Source: Lasiodiplodia sp. COLG20
Lineage: Eukaryota > Ascomycota > Dothideomycetes > Botryosphaeriales > Botryosphaeriaceae
Assembly (NCBI GenBank): GCA_009801085.1
Contig: VNWV01000004.1
Location: 248,001-312,000 of the forward strand
Direction: 5' to 3'
Length of the DNA stretch: 64,000 bases
This document shows, piece by piece, positions 1 to 12,171 of the stretch. How positions within the stretch are numbered: position 1 is the stretch's first letter; each line of letters opens with the position of its first letter. The translations under genes and the position numbers were made by a program. Under the pieces are notes generated by a model. It was not told the origin of the DNA and ran no database searches. It worked only from the letters and a program-made list of their open reading frames with translations.

Positions 1-948
1 CTCATCGACCTCTCGTCCGCCCCTACTTCCCCAACACCCGTCGCCGGAACGAAGCCATCTCCGTCATCGCTGTCAAACAGACACCAAGTCTTGAAACCCC
101 TCCCCCGTCCCCCCTCCGCCGCCCGCGCCACCCGCAGCATCAGCGACGCCCAGGCCGACATCGTCAATCTCATGCACCACAGCCGCACGGCGAGCAGCCC
201 CGGCCTCGAGAACAACAACAAGCACAACAAGCGCCACAGCGACCCCCCTGCTACTACCAGCAGCAGTAGCAAGCAGAACTTCACAACCACCACGACCGCC
301 ACGAAGCGCAAGTCCTCCGCCCTCCCGCAGATGAAGCGCTACTTCGCGCCCCTCCCCACCGCTACCACCACCTCCCCCACCTCCCCCACCCCGGCGCCAA
401 CAGCAAAAGAGAAAGAGAAAGAAAAGCCGCAACCCCGCGCCGCAACCCCCGCCGCGATCACCGCGACCACCGCCACCAGCCACCGCGCCACCGGCCTCCG
501 CGCATCCCGGCACGCGCCACCGCCTCTCCCTCCGCCTCCGCCGCCGCCTCCGTCCGTCAGCAACAGCGTAATCGGCGACGAAGACGAAGACGCCATGCTC
601 GGTTTCGCCCCGATGGCGTTGTCGTCGGTCTTTGCGGATGATCGGCGCCGCCGCCGCCTCTTGGAGGAGTTGGGCATGCGGGAGGAAGAAAGGAGTGGTG
701 GTGGGCAGGGGCAGGGACCGGCGGCCCCTGCTGCTGCGTATATTAAGGGGGGAGGGAGGGCGATGAGGAGGGGTGGTGGTGGGGGTGGGGGCATTGGTGG
801 TGGGAGCATTGGTGTTGGTAGTGGCGGTGCGGCGATGACGAAGGTGCCGGTGAAGGCGGGGGGTGGTGGGGGAGCGTCGGGAGTAGCGGGAGTATCGGCG
901 GCGGCGGTGAGGGGGAGGAGGGCGAGGGCGAGGCAGGTTGTTGTGTGA
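1..948 (+). CDS. C-terminal part of an unknown low-complexity protein (partial)
   Basis: The frame is open from the first base of the window to a TGA at 946-948, so this is the 3' end of a gene whose start lies to the left. The visible 315 residues are mostly disordered: Ser/Thr/Pro-rich segments, a KEKEKEKE stretch, a run of about ten prolines around residue 178, an acidic DEDEDAM patch, and a Gly-rich tail with basic clusters (RRRRR, RGRRARAR). No catalytic domain is visible. The segment SISDAQADIVNLMHHSRTAS near residues 45-64 is the least degenerate part. A long opposite-strand frame over the same bases is a shadow of the GC-rich composition. Function unknown. Confidence 0.6.
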   Translation, partial: LIDLSSAPTSPTPVAGTKPSPSSLSNRHQVLKPLPRPPSAARATRSISDAQADIVNLMHHSRTASSPGLENNNKHNKRHSDPPATTSSSSKQNFTTTTTATKRKSSALPQMKRYFAPLPTATTTSPTSPTPAPTAKEKEKEKPQPRAATPAAITATTATSHRATGLRASRHAPPPLPPPPPPPPSVSNSVIGDEDEDAMLGFAPMALSSVFADDRRRRRLLEELGMREEERSGGGQGQGPAAPAAAYIKGGGRAMRRGGGGGGGIGGGSIGVGSGGAAMTKVPVKAGGGGGASGVAGVSAAAVRGRRARARQVVV

Positions 949-1988
949 AGGGGGTGTAGGGTGGTGCGGTGGGAAGGGGAGGTTGGTGTTTTTGGTGGAA
1001 GTCGGTCTTTGTATAGGCATTTAACGCGTGATGTTGCGGATAGTTCGAACGATTTCGTAGATGTGAATATAGTAATCATGGATTGGATAGTAGCGTTCTT
1101 TTCAGGACAACGGCAAGATCATGTAGAGTTCGAAAATAAATTAAGTGATTAAATTTATTCCAAAATAGAGTTTCAGATTGAGCACACAGAGGGGTGCCGC
1201 AGCCGATGGCTGGGGCGAAAAGTAGCAGGGCTCTAAAACATACCATAATAATGCCCCAGCTCTGCCTCAGAAAAAAAAAACAGAGAGAGTAGTGAGATAT
1301 CCTCCGCACGAGAATGTGGAATTGAAAATTCTACATACAGGTCCAGAGGATATCTTGCACTACCCTTGACATGAGTAAGAAACAATCTATACGCTAGCTA
1401 TCGACTGCGGAAGGGGACTGTACAATCCAGGCCACTCAATGATCGGACCGATGTTTCCTTTAGGATTCCATCCCACCTTTCTAGCAATTCCGAGCTACCG
1501 ATACGGGATCTCCGCCCGTTTAAATGGGTAGATTGAAGTTCTACCCTAAGTTAACCTCACTGGACGATTGATATTTCCAGACTTCGTAGATTACTTATAA
1601 GTTGCAATCACATTGATGCTGGTGGTTCAGCAGTGGTGATGCCACGAGCTCCCTTGTTGTTCCTGCTCCTTTTCTTCTTAGATACCGTTGTCACGTCAGG
1701 TTCTGCCCTGGCCGGCCTGGTTCCTGAGGTTCCGGTCTTCAGGAAAGTAGAAAAGATTGCATACCGACTAAAGAAGTACACTTCCGACTTAAATACACGA
1801 AACTCCCGTGACTTCCCTTCGAACCGAACAAGTTCCGGCCCGGATCCCGTTGGCCATTACCTCCTCCACCACTCTTCCCCGTTACAGTAGAAGTCAAAAA
1901 TATCATATAGATGCAGCCACCGAACTCCATATGGGAACATGCCTACATGACGTGCAAGATAACAACAGAATAGGAAACCAACAACAAT
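949..1988. other. Gene-free stretch with a degenerate MITE
   Basis: Between the partial left-edge gene and the stop of the NACHT-ankyrin gene I see no convincing coding exon. Base composition shifts from GC-rich to AT-richer after about 1000. The only recognisable element is the MITE copy at 1187-1420. Confidence 0.6.
1187..1420. mobile_element. MITE copy 1 (degenerate, TA-flanked on the right)
   Basis: The right end GGGGACTG at 1413-1420 is followed by TA, and the left end (CAG...GCAGCCGATGGCT) is a mutated copy of the terminal inverted repeat seen intact at 32946 and 56844. It shares the block CCCCAGCTCTGCCT and the central CGAGAATGT...CTACATACA loop with copies at 25061 and 56844. An inner hairpin is formed by 1289-1294/1358-1363 and 1295-1304/1346-1355. 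It has no coding capacity, so it would need a transposase supplied elsewhere. Confidence 0.75.
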
Positions 1989-4900
1989 TCAAAGGATTCC
2001 TTCCCACACGGTCCCCAGACGACTTCTCCGGAGTTGACAAATTCTGATGCATTGTTCCAATAATGACTCTTTCCATCGACGCCTGAGCTTCCCTGAGAGA
2101 GGTATTTCCAATTCCTCAGTACCTGCCCACAGTCCGCAGGATTTCTCCTTCGTGTCTGGATGCGCACGATGACTGAGAGCTTTTTGGCTAGTGAAGCGGC
2201 CATGGAGAAGCCACGCAACAATCTCCGGGAATCGCTTCGCTGCCTTCACTCCACTCCAGACTGTCCCGTCCTTGCGATAAGATAGTGTGGCTCCTCGGCG
2301 AACGAGTAGCTTCACGGATGAAAAGTTGCCACTTCTGCAGGCAGTGACGAGTGGCGTGCCTTCCATCTCGTCATGAAAGTCGATGTCCGCACCATGCTGT
2401 AGTAGGACGTCTAGCATGTTGTGTCGGTCGGCGGATGCAGCAAAATGAAGGATGCTAGCAATACCAAAGTGCTTCGCATGCTCAAGTACCGGGAAAGGTG
2501 TGGCGTTGGGCTGCGCCCTTCGCATGAGCTTTCGTAACAATGAAGGCTTGTTGTCTAGGATTATTCTTCCCAGAAAGATGCGAGAGAGATTGACTGCATG
2601 GTCCAAGGCCAAAGCTGAGTTCAGTGCCAAAGTTGGAACTCCTGGGTACTGACTGCTAAGGGCTTTCCCCAATGGCGAGATCCCAGAACGGCTCAGCGTT
2701 GGACGGTAATCCTTGCTGAGAACAAAGGCTAGAATTGGAGCCGTTGAATGATAAGAATATGCCAAGACGTCGTCGCCGAAGATATCTCGAGATGAGAAGT
2801 TCGCTCCACAATTGTAGAGTACTTCTAATACCTCAAGCCTGTTGGCATCCGCTGCTATCATTGCTGCCGTTGTGAGATCGCAGTCTCGTGCGTCAATATT
2901 GGCACCGTGCTGAATGAGGCATGATGCCACGTCAAGGTGACCCCATCCAGCTGCGTAGTAAAGCGGTGTGCCACCTGTATTGGTAATCACATCCACAGCC
3001 GCACCGTACTGTAACAGGAGCTTTGTGGAAACTATATCACCTATCAATGAAGCCAAATGCAGGGCAGAAAATGCTACTGCCTCCCCGCTCTTCAGAGTGG
3101 TATTCTTATAGAAGTCTTCCTGATACACCCATTTCAAGTCATTTATTCGTACTTGTGTGTCCAGAATATTCGAGAATGGGGGAAATTTGGTATTCGGTTG
3201 CTGTAGTGGATTCAATGTCGGGCTCTGGCCAGTCGAGTTCTTCTCTGAAGCACTGGTAGGTGTTGCATTGGTTAGCATATCATGAGCAAGTTCTTTCATT
3301 CGGTTGAGGAGCATCTCCAAACATTGGTGATGTTGGAAATAGACCGCTGCAAAAATCAAGCTGTCTTTCACAATCGATCCCGGGTACGTCGAATGATTGA
3401 TTGCAGTATTCAGCAACTCCTCGTTGCCATTTTTTAATGCCAGAAGCGTGGGAGTGAGACCTGAATCCGGCGTGTTTTCGCAGAGCCGACCATCGACTGG
3501 AAAACCATTCTCCACGAGGAACTTCATCATTTCTGAGTTATTCTGAGCGAATGAAAGGCATACGGGTGTGCAGCCTTCACAGTCTTCGTGGAGTGAGTCT
3601 GGCCTAACACCTTGTTCAACAAGGTGTCTGCACAGGTGCATGTCCCCACCGTCGATTGCGATTCTGAATGTGTTTATCAAAGCTCGTTGGGAACATTCAC
3701 CCGCTATGTAAAATTAGCAAAGATAAATGGAAAGAGAACCAACAGCTTAACTACATACCCGTGTTGCTAATTTCATGGTCCCGGAGAAGCAATGCGGTGA
3801 TTTTATGACGTCCAAGGCGTGCAAACAAGTATGGAGTCACGTGCTCCTTGTTGGAGGCGTATGATGATCCGAGTTTGAGAAGCGCATCAACTGTCTCGTC
3901 GTGTCCTTTTTTTGCGGCCAAATGAAGTGCCAAATCCCCCCCAGAAGTAACTGCGTCTATATTTGCACCCGCAGAAACCAAAATGTTAATGGAATCGATC
4001 TCTCCAGCTAATGCAGCCCAATGCAATGCTGTGATTCCATCATTGGCGGAAACTTTTGGGTCTGCTCCTTTTGACAAGAGGTACCTGAGAGCACTGGTGT
4101 TCCCGAAATACGCGACAATATGCAACGCTGTTATACCATCAGAAGTAGCAGTGTCGATATCAGAGAAAATACCATGGTCGTAAAGATACCGTAACGCGTT
4201 AAGTGCTCCGGATCCGCTGAGAGCTGATACATGCCAGAGCTTGCACCTATTGTCCCACAGCGTTAGTCCGTCTTTGCCACGCATTACCACGCCTACGGTC
4301 CTTGATGACAATTTTTCAAGAGCACCTATGCTATCGACCAACTCAAGTGACTCTAGTTGTTCCGACCACACCGCTATTTCTGCCAAAGATTCGCCCATCG
4401 CACTATAGACAGAGGTTTCTGCGCCGTGATCCGCGAGAAAGCGTGCGAAATTCGCCTTGTTGTAGCTAGTATTTCTAACTGCAAGTAGCAATGGTGTATC
4501 TCCGCAAATGTTGTCCTGTAACTCAAGATCAAGCCCCTTACTGATACAAAGCTCCATGAGCTCTGCATCTGTAGCAATTGAGCTACTAGAGCACAAAACA
4601 TGGAGAAGGTTTCGGCCGGTCTTTGGGTGTGCTCTATTGCAAGTCTCCGTGTCGCAGACTTCGAGAAGCGTTCGGAGTAGATCTGTTGAGTTGCTAATTT
4701 GACATGCGCAGTCAAGAGCTGAGTCATCGCCTTCCTCTGGAAGCCGCCAAGCTGGACTAACACCTTTTTCAACCATCTTTTTGGTCAAAACCAGTGACTT
4801 ATTCTCGACAGCCCAGTACAGGATGTGTGCTCCAAGATGTGTTTTGAAAATCTCATCGGAATAGTCCAGACGGTCTATCATGAAGAGTAGCAGATCTGCA

Positions 4901-7900
4901 AGAATCGCTACTCCAGAATGCGTTCGGGTTCTTTTCCCATGTGTTTCAAAAAGAACCTGTAAAGGTGATCGTTCGAGGGAGCATTTGATCGTAATGTCTG
5001 CCCCAAGCTCAGCCATCACTCGCAAGATGTCTGGGTGCTTTTCTGCTAGGAATTCGTGGGAACAGAAGAGCTCCAGGGGTGTCACATTGTTGCAATCTCT
5101 AATGTTGATCGTATCTCTAGTCGCCAAGGTGTTGACAAGCGAAGAAAGAAGCTCTTCCGTACATCCCGATACCCCTACCAGAGCAATGTCGGAATCGGCA
5201 TCGGTCGCTTCGTTATTGAGAAGTTCCGAGGGCGACTTTGGGAATAAAGGTTCATTCTGGGATCCGTAGTAAACGCTTTTTACCCAGCGTCGCCTTGAAA
5301 GAAGTACATGTAGAGGAGTTTGCCCATTTTCGTTGACAGTGCCTACGCTCAGACCATGGCTAATGAGGTACTGTATCTTTTCCTTGATTTTTCCTAGATC
5401 CGGATCACCGCGCTTGTCGTCTAGTGGACATATATCCATAAGATAGTGTAGCACGGTAGACGAGTCATTGCTCTTGGCTTGGAGGTCCATGCCATCTTTG
5501 ACAAGTAGCTGACACGTCGGTAGGGAGAGACCCACTGCGAAATGCCCGAACTCGAAGCCATCTTCAGTCCTTCCTCCGAAAGCCGTCGTGTGGCGAGAAA
5601 GTACAAGTAGAGACTCTTCCGATCCGGCTTCGACAGCGCTGAAAAATGGACTCAATCCTCTAGAGTTTGGTCTAGAGAGGAAGTCTGTTGCCGTGGGATA
5701 ATGGGATAGGAGTGTTTGGAGTATTCCAACGTTGTCTTGCGCTGCTGCCACATGCCAGATTGTTCTCCCTTCATTATCGGCCCTTCCGGAATCGGCGCCT
5801 TCGCTCAGGAGTAATTTCAGGACGTCAACGCCATTTCCATACGCACATTTGTGCATCGGAGTTTGTCCATTGCTGTCTTGTGCTTCAATGTCAGCACCAA
5901 GTCCAATGAGTAGCTTTGCTGCTCCAATCGAACCGCTAGAAGCAGCTAAGTGAAGTGCTGTCGTTTCTTCTCCAACGATCGTGCCATTGACACTCTCAGG
6001 TGACTCTTCGAGAAGTTCTTCCAAACGCTCCACCGCATCTAGATGTACAGCTTGGGGGATAGACAGCACCCCTTCAGTTTCCCCTGTCGAAACTAGCTCT
6101 TCATCTGAGTCTTGACTTCTGCCCCAACAGTTGAGAGCACCAGCCAACTCATGAAACTTGCTTTTCAGTTCTGGATCGAGATTCTTCGTGTCAAGGCATT
6201 CAATGATGTCCCTGGCACTTTCATACTCCTCGAGAGAGATAAGACTTTCAAGATTCTCGAGGGAGTTCTGATTGAAGCAAGCCGTCATCATTGGACATAG
6301 CTCAAACATCTCGCGATAGATTTTGCCAGTCTTGATTCCAATTGACAGCGCGTTGTAATGCTGGCCATCGTAGTCCTTGTATGGTAGCGTGGGATCTGCG
6401 CCAGATACAAACAAGAGCCGGAGTACTGCACGCAGTGACTCTTCTTGGGAGCGAGCGTAGTAAAAGCCCCTGTGCAGTAGGCCCTTTATCTGACCCCATA
6501 TGGCAATTTTACCTAGGAGTGCGCAATGGAGCGGCGTTCCAATTTGGCTCAATTTGTTGACATCGACTCCTTCGCTCAACAGCCACTCAATTACCCACTC
6601 GATCTGGAAAATTGCAGCATAATGAAGCGGGCTGATTCCGTTTGTTGTCACTGCCAATGATACTCTGGAGAATTCCTCGCGGGGGTGCAAATGCGACTCA
6701 TTCAAAGCAGTCGCAGCGAAGTTTTGAGCCCAATTTATGAAGCGAAATGGCTTCAACGGGTCAAACAACATCTGTGTCTGACCCCTTATGTCCTGATTGT
6801 CCCAGTTCCGTGAAGCATAGCTATTCCATTCAGTTGTTGCATGAGAACGAAATGGGTGCTCATGGTTAAACTCTTGCCACTTCTCATAGTCTCGAAGTGG
6901 AGGAAGGTCATAGTCCTCACAATTGAGATACCTCAAGCATATTTTTGCAAAGTATGCCGTGCATCTTTCTGGGTCGATGTAGAAGAATCCCAAATGCTGG
7001 TGGTTCTTCAAGGCATCTGAGCACAAGTACTCCTTGACAGTGAAATGGGCCAGCTGCAAACACTCACTGTTCACTGTTCTTCGGAGGAGACTACTGCAAT
7101 GCTCCAAAATTTCTTCTTCGTCAGGCCATGATTCTGGATCCAAAGCGGTCGTTGATTCATCAAGAGAGAGTGCCTCACAGAGCTCGTCAATTTTCAGCGG
7201 TCTGGTTGCACCTAAGCTCCAAATTAAAGCATCCCTCACAATCCTTTGCGTGACCAACGGTTGATTGGCCACACGGCCAAGAATTCGTTCATATGTCGAG
7301 TTCAAATCTGGTGGGAGGTTGTTCAATGCTTCACGGCGAGCTCGGTCGTGGGGCAATGTACAGAGATAATCAATCTGGCAAGCAACCCAACGGAACCTAT
7401 GAATCAGACAATCAGCGACCAAAGCTCTTTGAGAATGGGGGTTTACACTCACATTCCATCAGCTCCGTTGATAAGCCTATCCATGATCTCGTTTTTCAAA
7501 GCCGGATTCTTGATGCGCAATTTTCCTTTGCGAGTTCTGGTCGCGATCTCTTCGGCAACAAAGATTTTCAAGTCATCATTGTGTGCAGCAATGGGAATGT
7601 GCAAGAATTCCTCCAAACAGTTCCTAATGTCTGGTTCGTCTCGGCTAAAGAAAGCGGTCCTGATATTACTGGAGATGTCCTCATTCAGACTCGCCAAGGG
7701 CTCGACGACCTCAGTGCGGTCGCTGCCGCATTCATCCAAGGCGTCAACAACGATAGAAACCTCGTCAAAGGAGGCGCTCATATTTTGAATAAGGGCGAGT
7801 AGCTCGGAGGATTTGGGTACAGACCCGTGTCTATCGAGAGGGTGGCAAGACTGGTAGTAATCCTGCAAAAGCCCGTAACTCCGCTGAGATGCATCTTGTC

Positions 7901-8768
7901 TGGCAAGCTGGCAAGCCATTGTCCCCAGGATGTTTCGAAGCTGTTGACGTTCTTCATCTTTGTAATCGCAGTAGAAATAGGCAAGTGCCCTCTTGGGATT
8001 ACACTGGCTGAGGGTTTTTTCGATGACAACGGATGCCAGGATGGTCTTACCAGCACCGGGGATGCCGGAAAGCCAGAGTCGCGAACCTAGGTTGTTGTTC
8101 CACGTTAGGAATGTTTCTTGAGCAAGTAGCCATAGGCCAGTTTGCCGGTGCCAAAGATCTTTGCTTGCTTCGTGGTTTGCCGTTGGGTCTACGCTCCCAA
8201 AAAATTCCAGCACCTTCTCGCGTTCTGCATCCAGCGCAATTCGTGTCTCAAGCTCTCTGCGCCTATCAAGCTCTTCTTGAATACCCTTGATGTCTTCGCG
8301 AAGGCCACCTTGGCCAGAGAGAAGTTTCTGGAGGTGTATGATACTGTCGGCTGAGAGAGCCATGGTAATGAGCCTCTGATGGCGAGTAATCTCCGAGATC
8401 AAATCCATAGTCTCTGCGGATGAAAAAGGCCATTTTAGTTTCTTGAAGGCCGAGCGGACCTTGTCGTCGCCAGAGCCTGAGGGGTCGGCGTCGCGGGTTC
8501 TTCGATCAATCTTAAGCAACACGTGTTGGCAAGAAATGACATGCTCCAATCGAAAGGCTGAGTCAACGGGACCTGTCTCGAGTTCGATTGCAACCAAGGA
8601 GAGACTCTGAAGTAGACCGGCAAGCGTTCGAATCTCATTGGAAAGTGTCTGAACGCTTGATTCAGCTCCTTTGATACCCTTTGCGAACTTGTATGTGCGG
8701 CTGAACGTGACACCAGCGATGCTCAGCAGGCCAGCAATCCCGCTTGCGACAGACAAAGGGTCACCCAT
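1989..8768 (-). CDS. NACHT-ankyrin STAND receptor (NLR-like), 2222 aa
   Basis: Three exons: 8768-7453, 7396-3759 and 3703-1989. The introns are 56 and 55 nt (GTGAGT...TAG and GTATGT...TAG), and the joined length is exactly 2223 codons. Residues 1-180 resemble the N-terminal domain that precedes NACHT in many fungal STAND proteins (start MGDPLSVASGIAGLLS). The NACHT NTPase follows, with P-loop GIPGAGKT at 235-242, Walker B IVVDALDE near 345 and a TAFFSRDEPDI segment. The first intron splits the conserved DGM/FRWVACQIDYL junction, which supports the splice model. The rest is a long array of ankyrin repeats (TALHLAASSG, TPLYYAAGWGHLDV and others). By family this would be a nucleotide-switch receptor, often linked to allorecognition and cell death; the ligand is unknown. 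The last 60 residues are not ankyrin-like, and an unrecognised 3' intron is possible. Confidence 0.88.
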
Positions 8769-9184
8769 CTTGCGCCTCTATTGGATGTGAGATGGGCGTT
8801 CGTACGGATGTTCTGTGTTGTACAGGCGCCTCGCGGGATGAAGAGGGTCCAGGAGTGACGAAAAGCATGGAAGCAAGCAAGACGAAAAAGTGATGAAACG
8901 CCCCAGCAGGTTTCCAGGCTCCGGTCGCAGATATAAACGAGAGCCGCTCAGCCCCGCCGTAAGCAACATCCATGTTGAACTCCATGCTGCAAGGCAGACT
9001 GCTGACTGATGCCCAAAATTCCATGTTGGGCGAAAGCTGCAGAACCAGTCGACCAATCGGAGGCGACTACTGATCACGAAGTATTGACTTTCTTAAGCGT
9101 TTCTTACTGGACGCTGTATGGCGAATACGGGCAATTGAACCGAATTTGCAGATGCATTCGAAAAAGTTTAGAAAGTCCAATCAT

Positions 9185-9235
9185 GGCTGGGGAGCCATAC
9201 TGTTCGCGCTAGCCACCGGCTGCGAGAAGGGGCTG
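9185..9235. mobile_element. MITE copy 2 (end fragment only)
   Basis: About 51 bp ending GCGAGAAGGGGCTG and followed by TA. It matches the reverse complement of the left end of the copy at 25061, including the blocks GCTGGGGAGCCAT and GCGCTAGCCACCGGCTGCG. No matching second end or inner hairpin is visible upstream, so this looks like a truncated remnant of the same TA-flanked family. Confidence 0.65.
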
Positions 9236-9256
9236 TATGGCCTGACAAGAGTTCAC

Positions 9257-9280
9257 AAAAAAAAAAAAAAAAAAAAAAAA
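9257..9280 (+). repeat. Poly-A homopolymer, 24 nt
   Basis: An uninterrupted run of 24 A lies 21 bp to the right of the MITE fragment. It could be a microsatellite or a relic of a retroposed poly-A tail. No flanking target-site duplication is evident, so I do not assign it to an element. Confidence 0.8.
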
Positions 9281-9935
9281 GCAAAAGCAGTCACAGGGCG
9301 GTGCGGCGTAGGCTGGGCGTACAGGGAGTTAAACCAAAATCAGTAAGGAGTTTCGGATCTCTGTGAGGAGCTCGGCTGTGATTACTGGCATAACGCGTGG
9401 GCGCAAAAGTGGACCGCCCGTAGCGAGGTATCTACGATCAGAGGGCCCAGTCTTCCAGCAAAAAATTAGGCGACACGGAGCAGTTTTCTTCATCTGATAA
9501 CATGCGCTTCGTCCTGACAATGGTTGTAGCGCCTATTCCGGCTTATAGCAATGGCCCCGTCATCTTCGCGTCAAGTGTTGATCTTAGACACCGTCTTACC
9601 TTTATCGTAAACAAGGGGCATTTTCAAGCAACATGATTGGAGAGTTTACAATAACTGTCGGCCACGACAGTGGTCGGACTACTGCATCGTGTAGCACCCA
9701 TCTCCGCTTGATACCAGCCAGACCTTGCGACGGTCGCAAAGGCTCTCCAACATTTTTGCCATTCCAGTAGTTAAATTCCCGCGACTCTGTCCCTCCCCGC
9801 TGCCTGGCCGGAGACTAGCTGTCGCTCGTCATCCCCACCTCGCACCGGCTAGCTTCGAGTAATAGAAACAAGGCCAAACAGGGAAACAAGACACTTGCCT
9901 TTGTAACCTCAGTCCTCAGCCCTGTTCCACCCACC

Positions 9936-12079
9936 ATGGCCACCTTCGACCCAGGCGTCGCTACCTCTGACCCCTCTGTCCGCGCCAAATACACTGCCGA
10001 GCGCAACAAACGGCTCCGCGCCGACGGTGTCGCACAGTTCATTCCGCTCGCGCAGGCCCCACGGCTCTCGCAACTCGCGCGCGATCCCTGGGCCAGCGAC
10101 CGCACACCTACCAGCAACGGGACTTCCTGCAACGGGACTTCCTGCAACGGGACTTCCGCCAATGGCACTTCCACCAACAGCACCAACGTTACCTCCAACG
10201 GCACTTTGACCTCCACCAACAGCACCACCACCCCCATTCAAACCAAACTTCTCATTCTCGGCGCCGGCCACGGCGGCTTCCTCTTCGCCGTACACCTCAT
10301 CTCTTCTGGCCATTTCCCGCCCTCTTCCATCCTCTTCGCCGACGCAGCCGGCGGCTTCGGCGGGACGTGGTACTGGAACCGATACCCGGGGCTGATGTGC
10401 GATATCGAGTCGTACATCTACATGCCACTCCTCGAAGAAACGGGCTACGTGCCGCGGCACAAGTATGCGTATGGTGAAGAGTTGAGGGAGCACGCGGTGA
10501 GGATAGCGGAGAGGTGGGGACTGGTAGACCGGGGCGTGTGGGGGGTGAGGATGCGGGAGGCGCGGTGAGATGCGGGTAGGGCGGGGAGGAGTACGGCAAC
10601 GAGGAGATGGGGAGAAGGAGGGGAGGGACGGGGAAGAGAGGAGAGACGGAGAAGAGAGGAAGGACGGAGAGGAGAGTAGAGATGAGGAGGAGAGGAGGGA
10701 CTGGGAGCAGGAGGAGGAAGAGGAGGTCGTGGTCGACGCGCAGTACGTCTTCGTCGCCGCCGACACGCTCTCGACGCCGCAGGTTCCGCGGGTCCTGGGG
10801 CTGGATTTGTTCGGGGGCAAGTGTTTCCACACCTCACGCTGGAACTACGGCGTCACGGGCGGCAGCCCTTCGGACTGGCGTCCGGGCAAGTTGTGGGGGA
10901 AGACGGTCGGCATTGTTGAGACGGGTGCGATGGCGATGCAGGTGGTGCCCGAGATGGCCCGGTGGGCGGAGTGGTTATACGTCTTCCAGCGCACGCCGTC
11001 CAGCGTCGACGAGCACGGTCAGCGGCCGACGGATCCGGAGGAATGGTGCGGCAGGATTGCGAAGGACGAGGGATGGGAAAGTGCGCGGTCGGAGAATTTC
11101 GACGCGTATCTGACCAGCGCGCCGGAAGAGGGAGGAGAGGAAGATATGGTGGCGGACTGCGTGGAGCCGCATGACTTCTTACTACGCCGCAATCCTGGGG
11201 GCGCCGGGCGACGGTGTCGTGACGCCGGAGAATGCGGCACAGCACGTCGCCAAGCTGCACGCGTGGGACCTGTGCCGCACAGAGCGGGTACGTGCCAGGG
11301 TGGTGGACGCGGTCGTCAAGGACCGGGGCACACGGTGGAGAAGCTCAAGGCGCGGTATCCCGTCTTCCACGACGAGTACCTACCGGTCTTCAACCGGGCG
11401 AATGTGACGCTGGTCGACACGGACGAGAAGGGTATCGACGGCTTGAACAGGGCCGGCGTGGTTGCTAACGGCAAAGAGTATCCCGTCGACGTGTGCTCGT
11501 GCTCAGCACGGGGGTTACGTCTCACCGGCCGCGGCGAGCACAGGGAGTAGTCCCGCTTCCAGCGCGGGCGTCAAGGTTTATGGGAGAGAGGGTCTGGACA
11601 TGGATGTCAGGTGGGGCCGGCAGGGGGCCGCGACGCCGCATGGCGTGTCTTCTAACGGGATCCCCAAATTCTTCTTTTTACCCGGCCCCTCGCAGGCGGA
11701 CGTCACTTCGAATTTTACCTTTGCCTTGGACAGGATCGGGGTACATGTTGCCTTCGTCTTGGCCGAGGCGGAGAAACGTGCACGGAACCCGGACAAGCTC
11801 ATCGTTGAAGTGACCAAGGAGGCCGAGGAGGCATGGTCCAGGGAGATCATGATTAGAGCAGGGTGGTTCGCCGTTGTCGGGGGATGTACACCGAGCTACA
11901 TCAACGCCGAGGGCGAGAGAGACAAGGCCAAGGACTTGGCAGAGCAGATGAAAGCAGCCCGAGCGGCGCCCTGGGGAGAAGGGATGTCCAGATACCTGGA
12001 CGTGTTGCGGACGTGGAGAGAAGAGGGTGGGCTCATTGGATACGATCTGCTTGAGCAACGGCCAATCACCGACAATTGA
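9936..12079 (+). pseudogene. Broken flavin-dependent Baeyer-Villiger-type monooxygenase
   Basis: The start context CACCATGGC is good. The N-terminal part has an FAD-binding GAGHGG motif followed by [11 protein letters not shown]. Downstream come the BVMO fingerprint FxGxxxHxxxW (FGGKCFHTSRW, about 10809-10841), a second dinucleotide-fold motif (GIVETGAMAMQ, first Gly of GxGxxG replaced by Glu) and VFQRTPSSVD. The C-terminal part matches the family to its end. The frame is lost repeatedly: a TGA at 10566-10568 entering a purine-rich low-complexity insert (about 10570-10730), an extra base near 11161, a missing base near 11333, and shifts near 11494 and 11514. A loop before FHDEYLP also looks shortened. 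No GT-AG intron repairs these breaks. The N-terminus carries a small NGTS repeat. Intact family members insert oxygen into ketones; here I infer loss of function, unless the assembly is wrong. Confidence 0.82.
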
Positions 12080-12171
12080 GAACGAAGTCAAAGCGAAATT
12101 GGATTTTTTGATCTACCACATTCGGCAGTATTCGAACGCATCTAAGTCTTCCCATCCATGTACATGGTCCA

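Larger units (their letters stand above)
8769..9935. other. Intergenic region between head-to-head NACHT gene and monooxygenase pseudogene
   Basis: Divergent promoter space of about 1.2 kb. It contains a MITE end fragment (9185-9235) and a run of 24 A (9257-9280). I see no exon with supportable coding potential. Confidence 0.55.

Noticed and set aside
7246..7802. Plus-strand frames across the first NACHT intron
   Set aside because: Antisense to NACHT coding sequence, without domains.
9257..9280. Poly-A run as a retrotransposon (LINE/SINE) tail
   Set aside because: No target-site duplication and no upstream retroelement sequence recognised.
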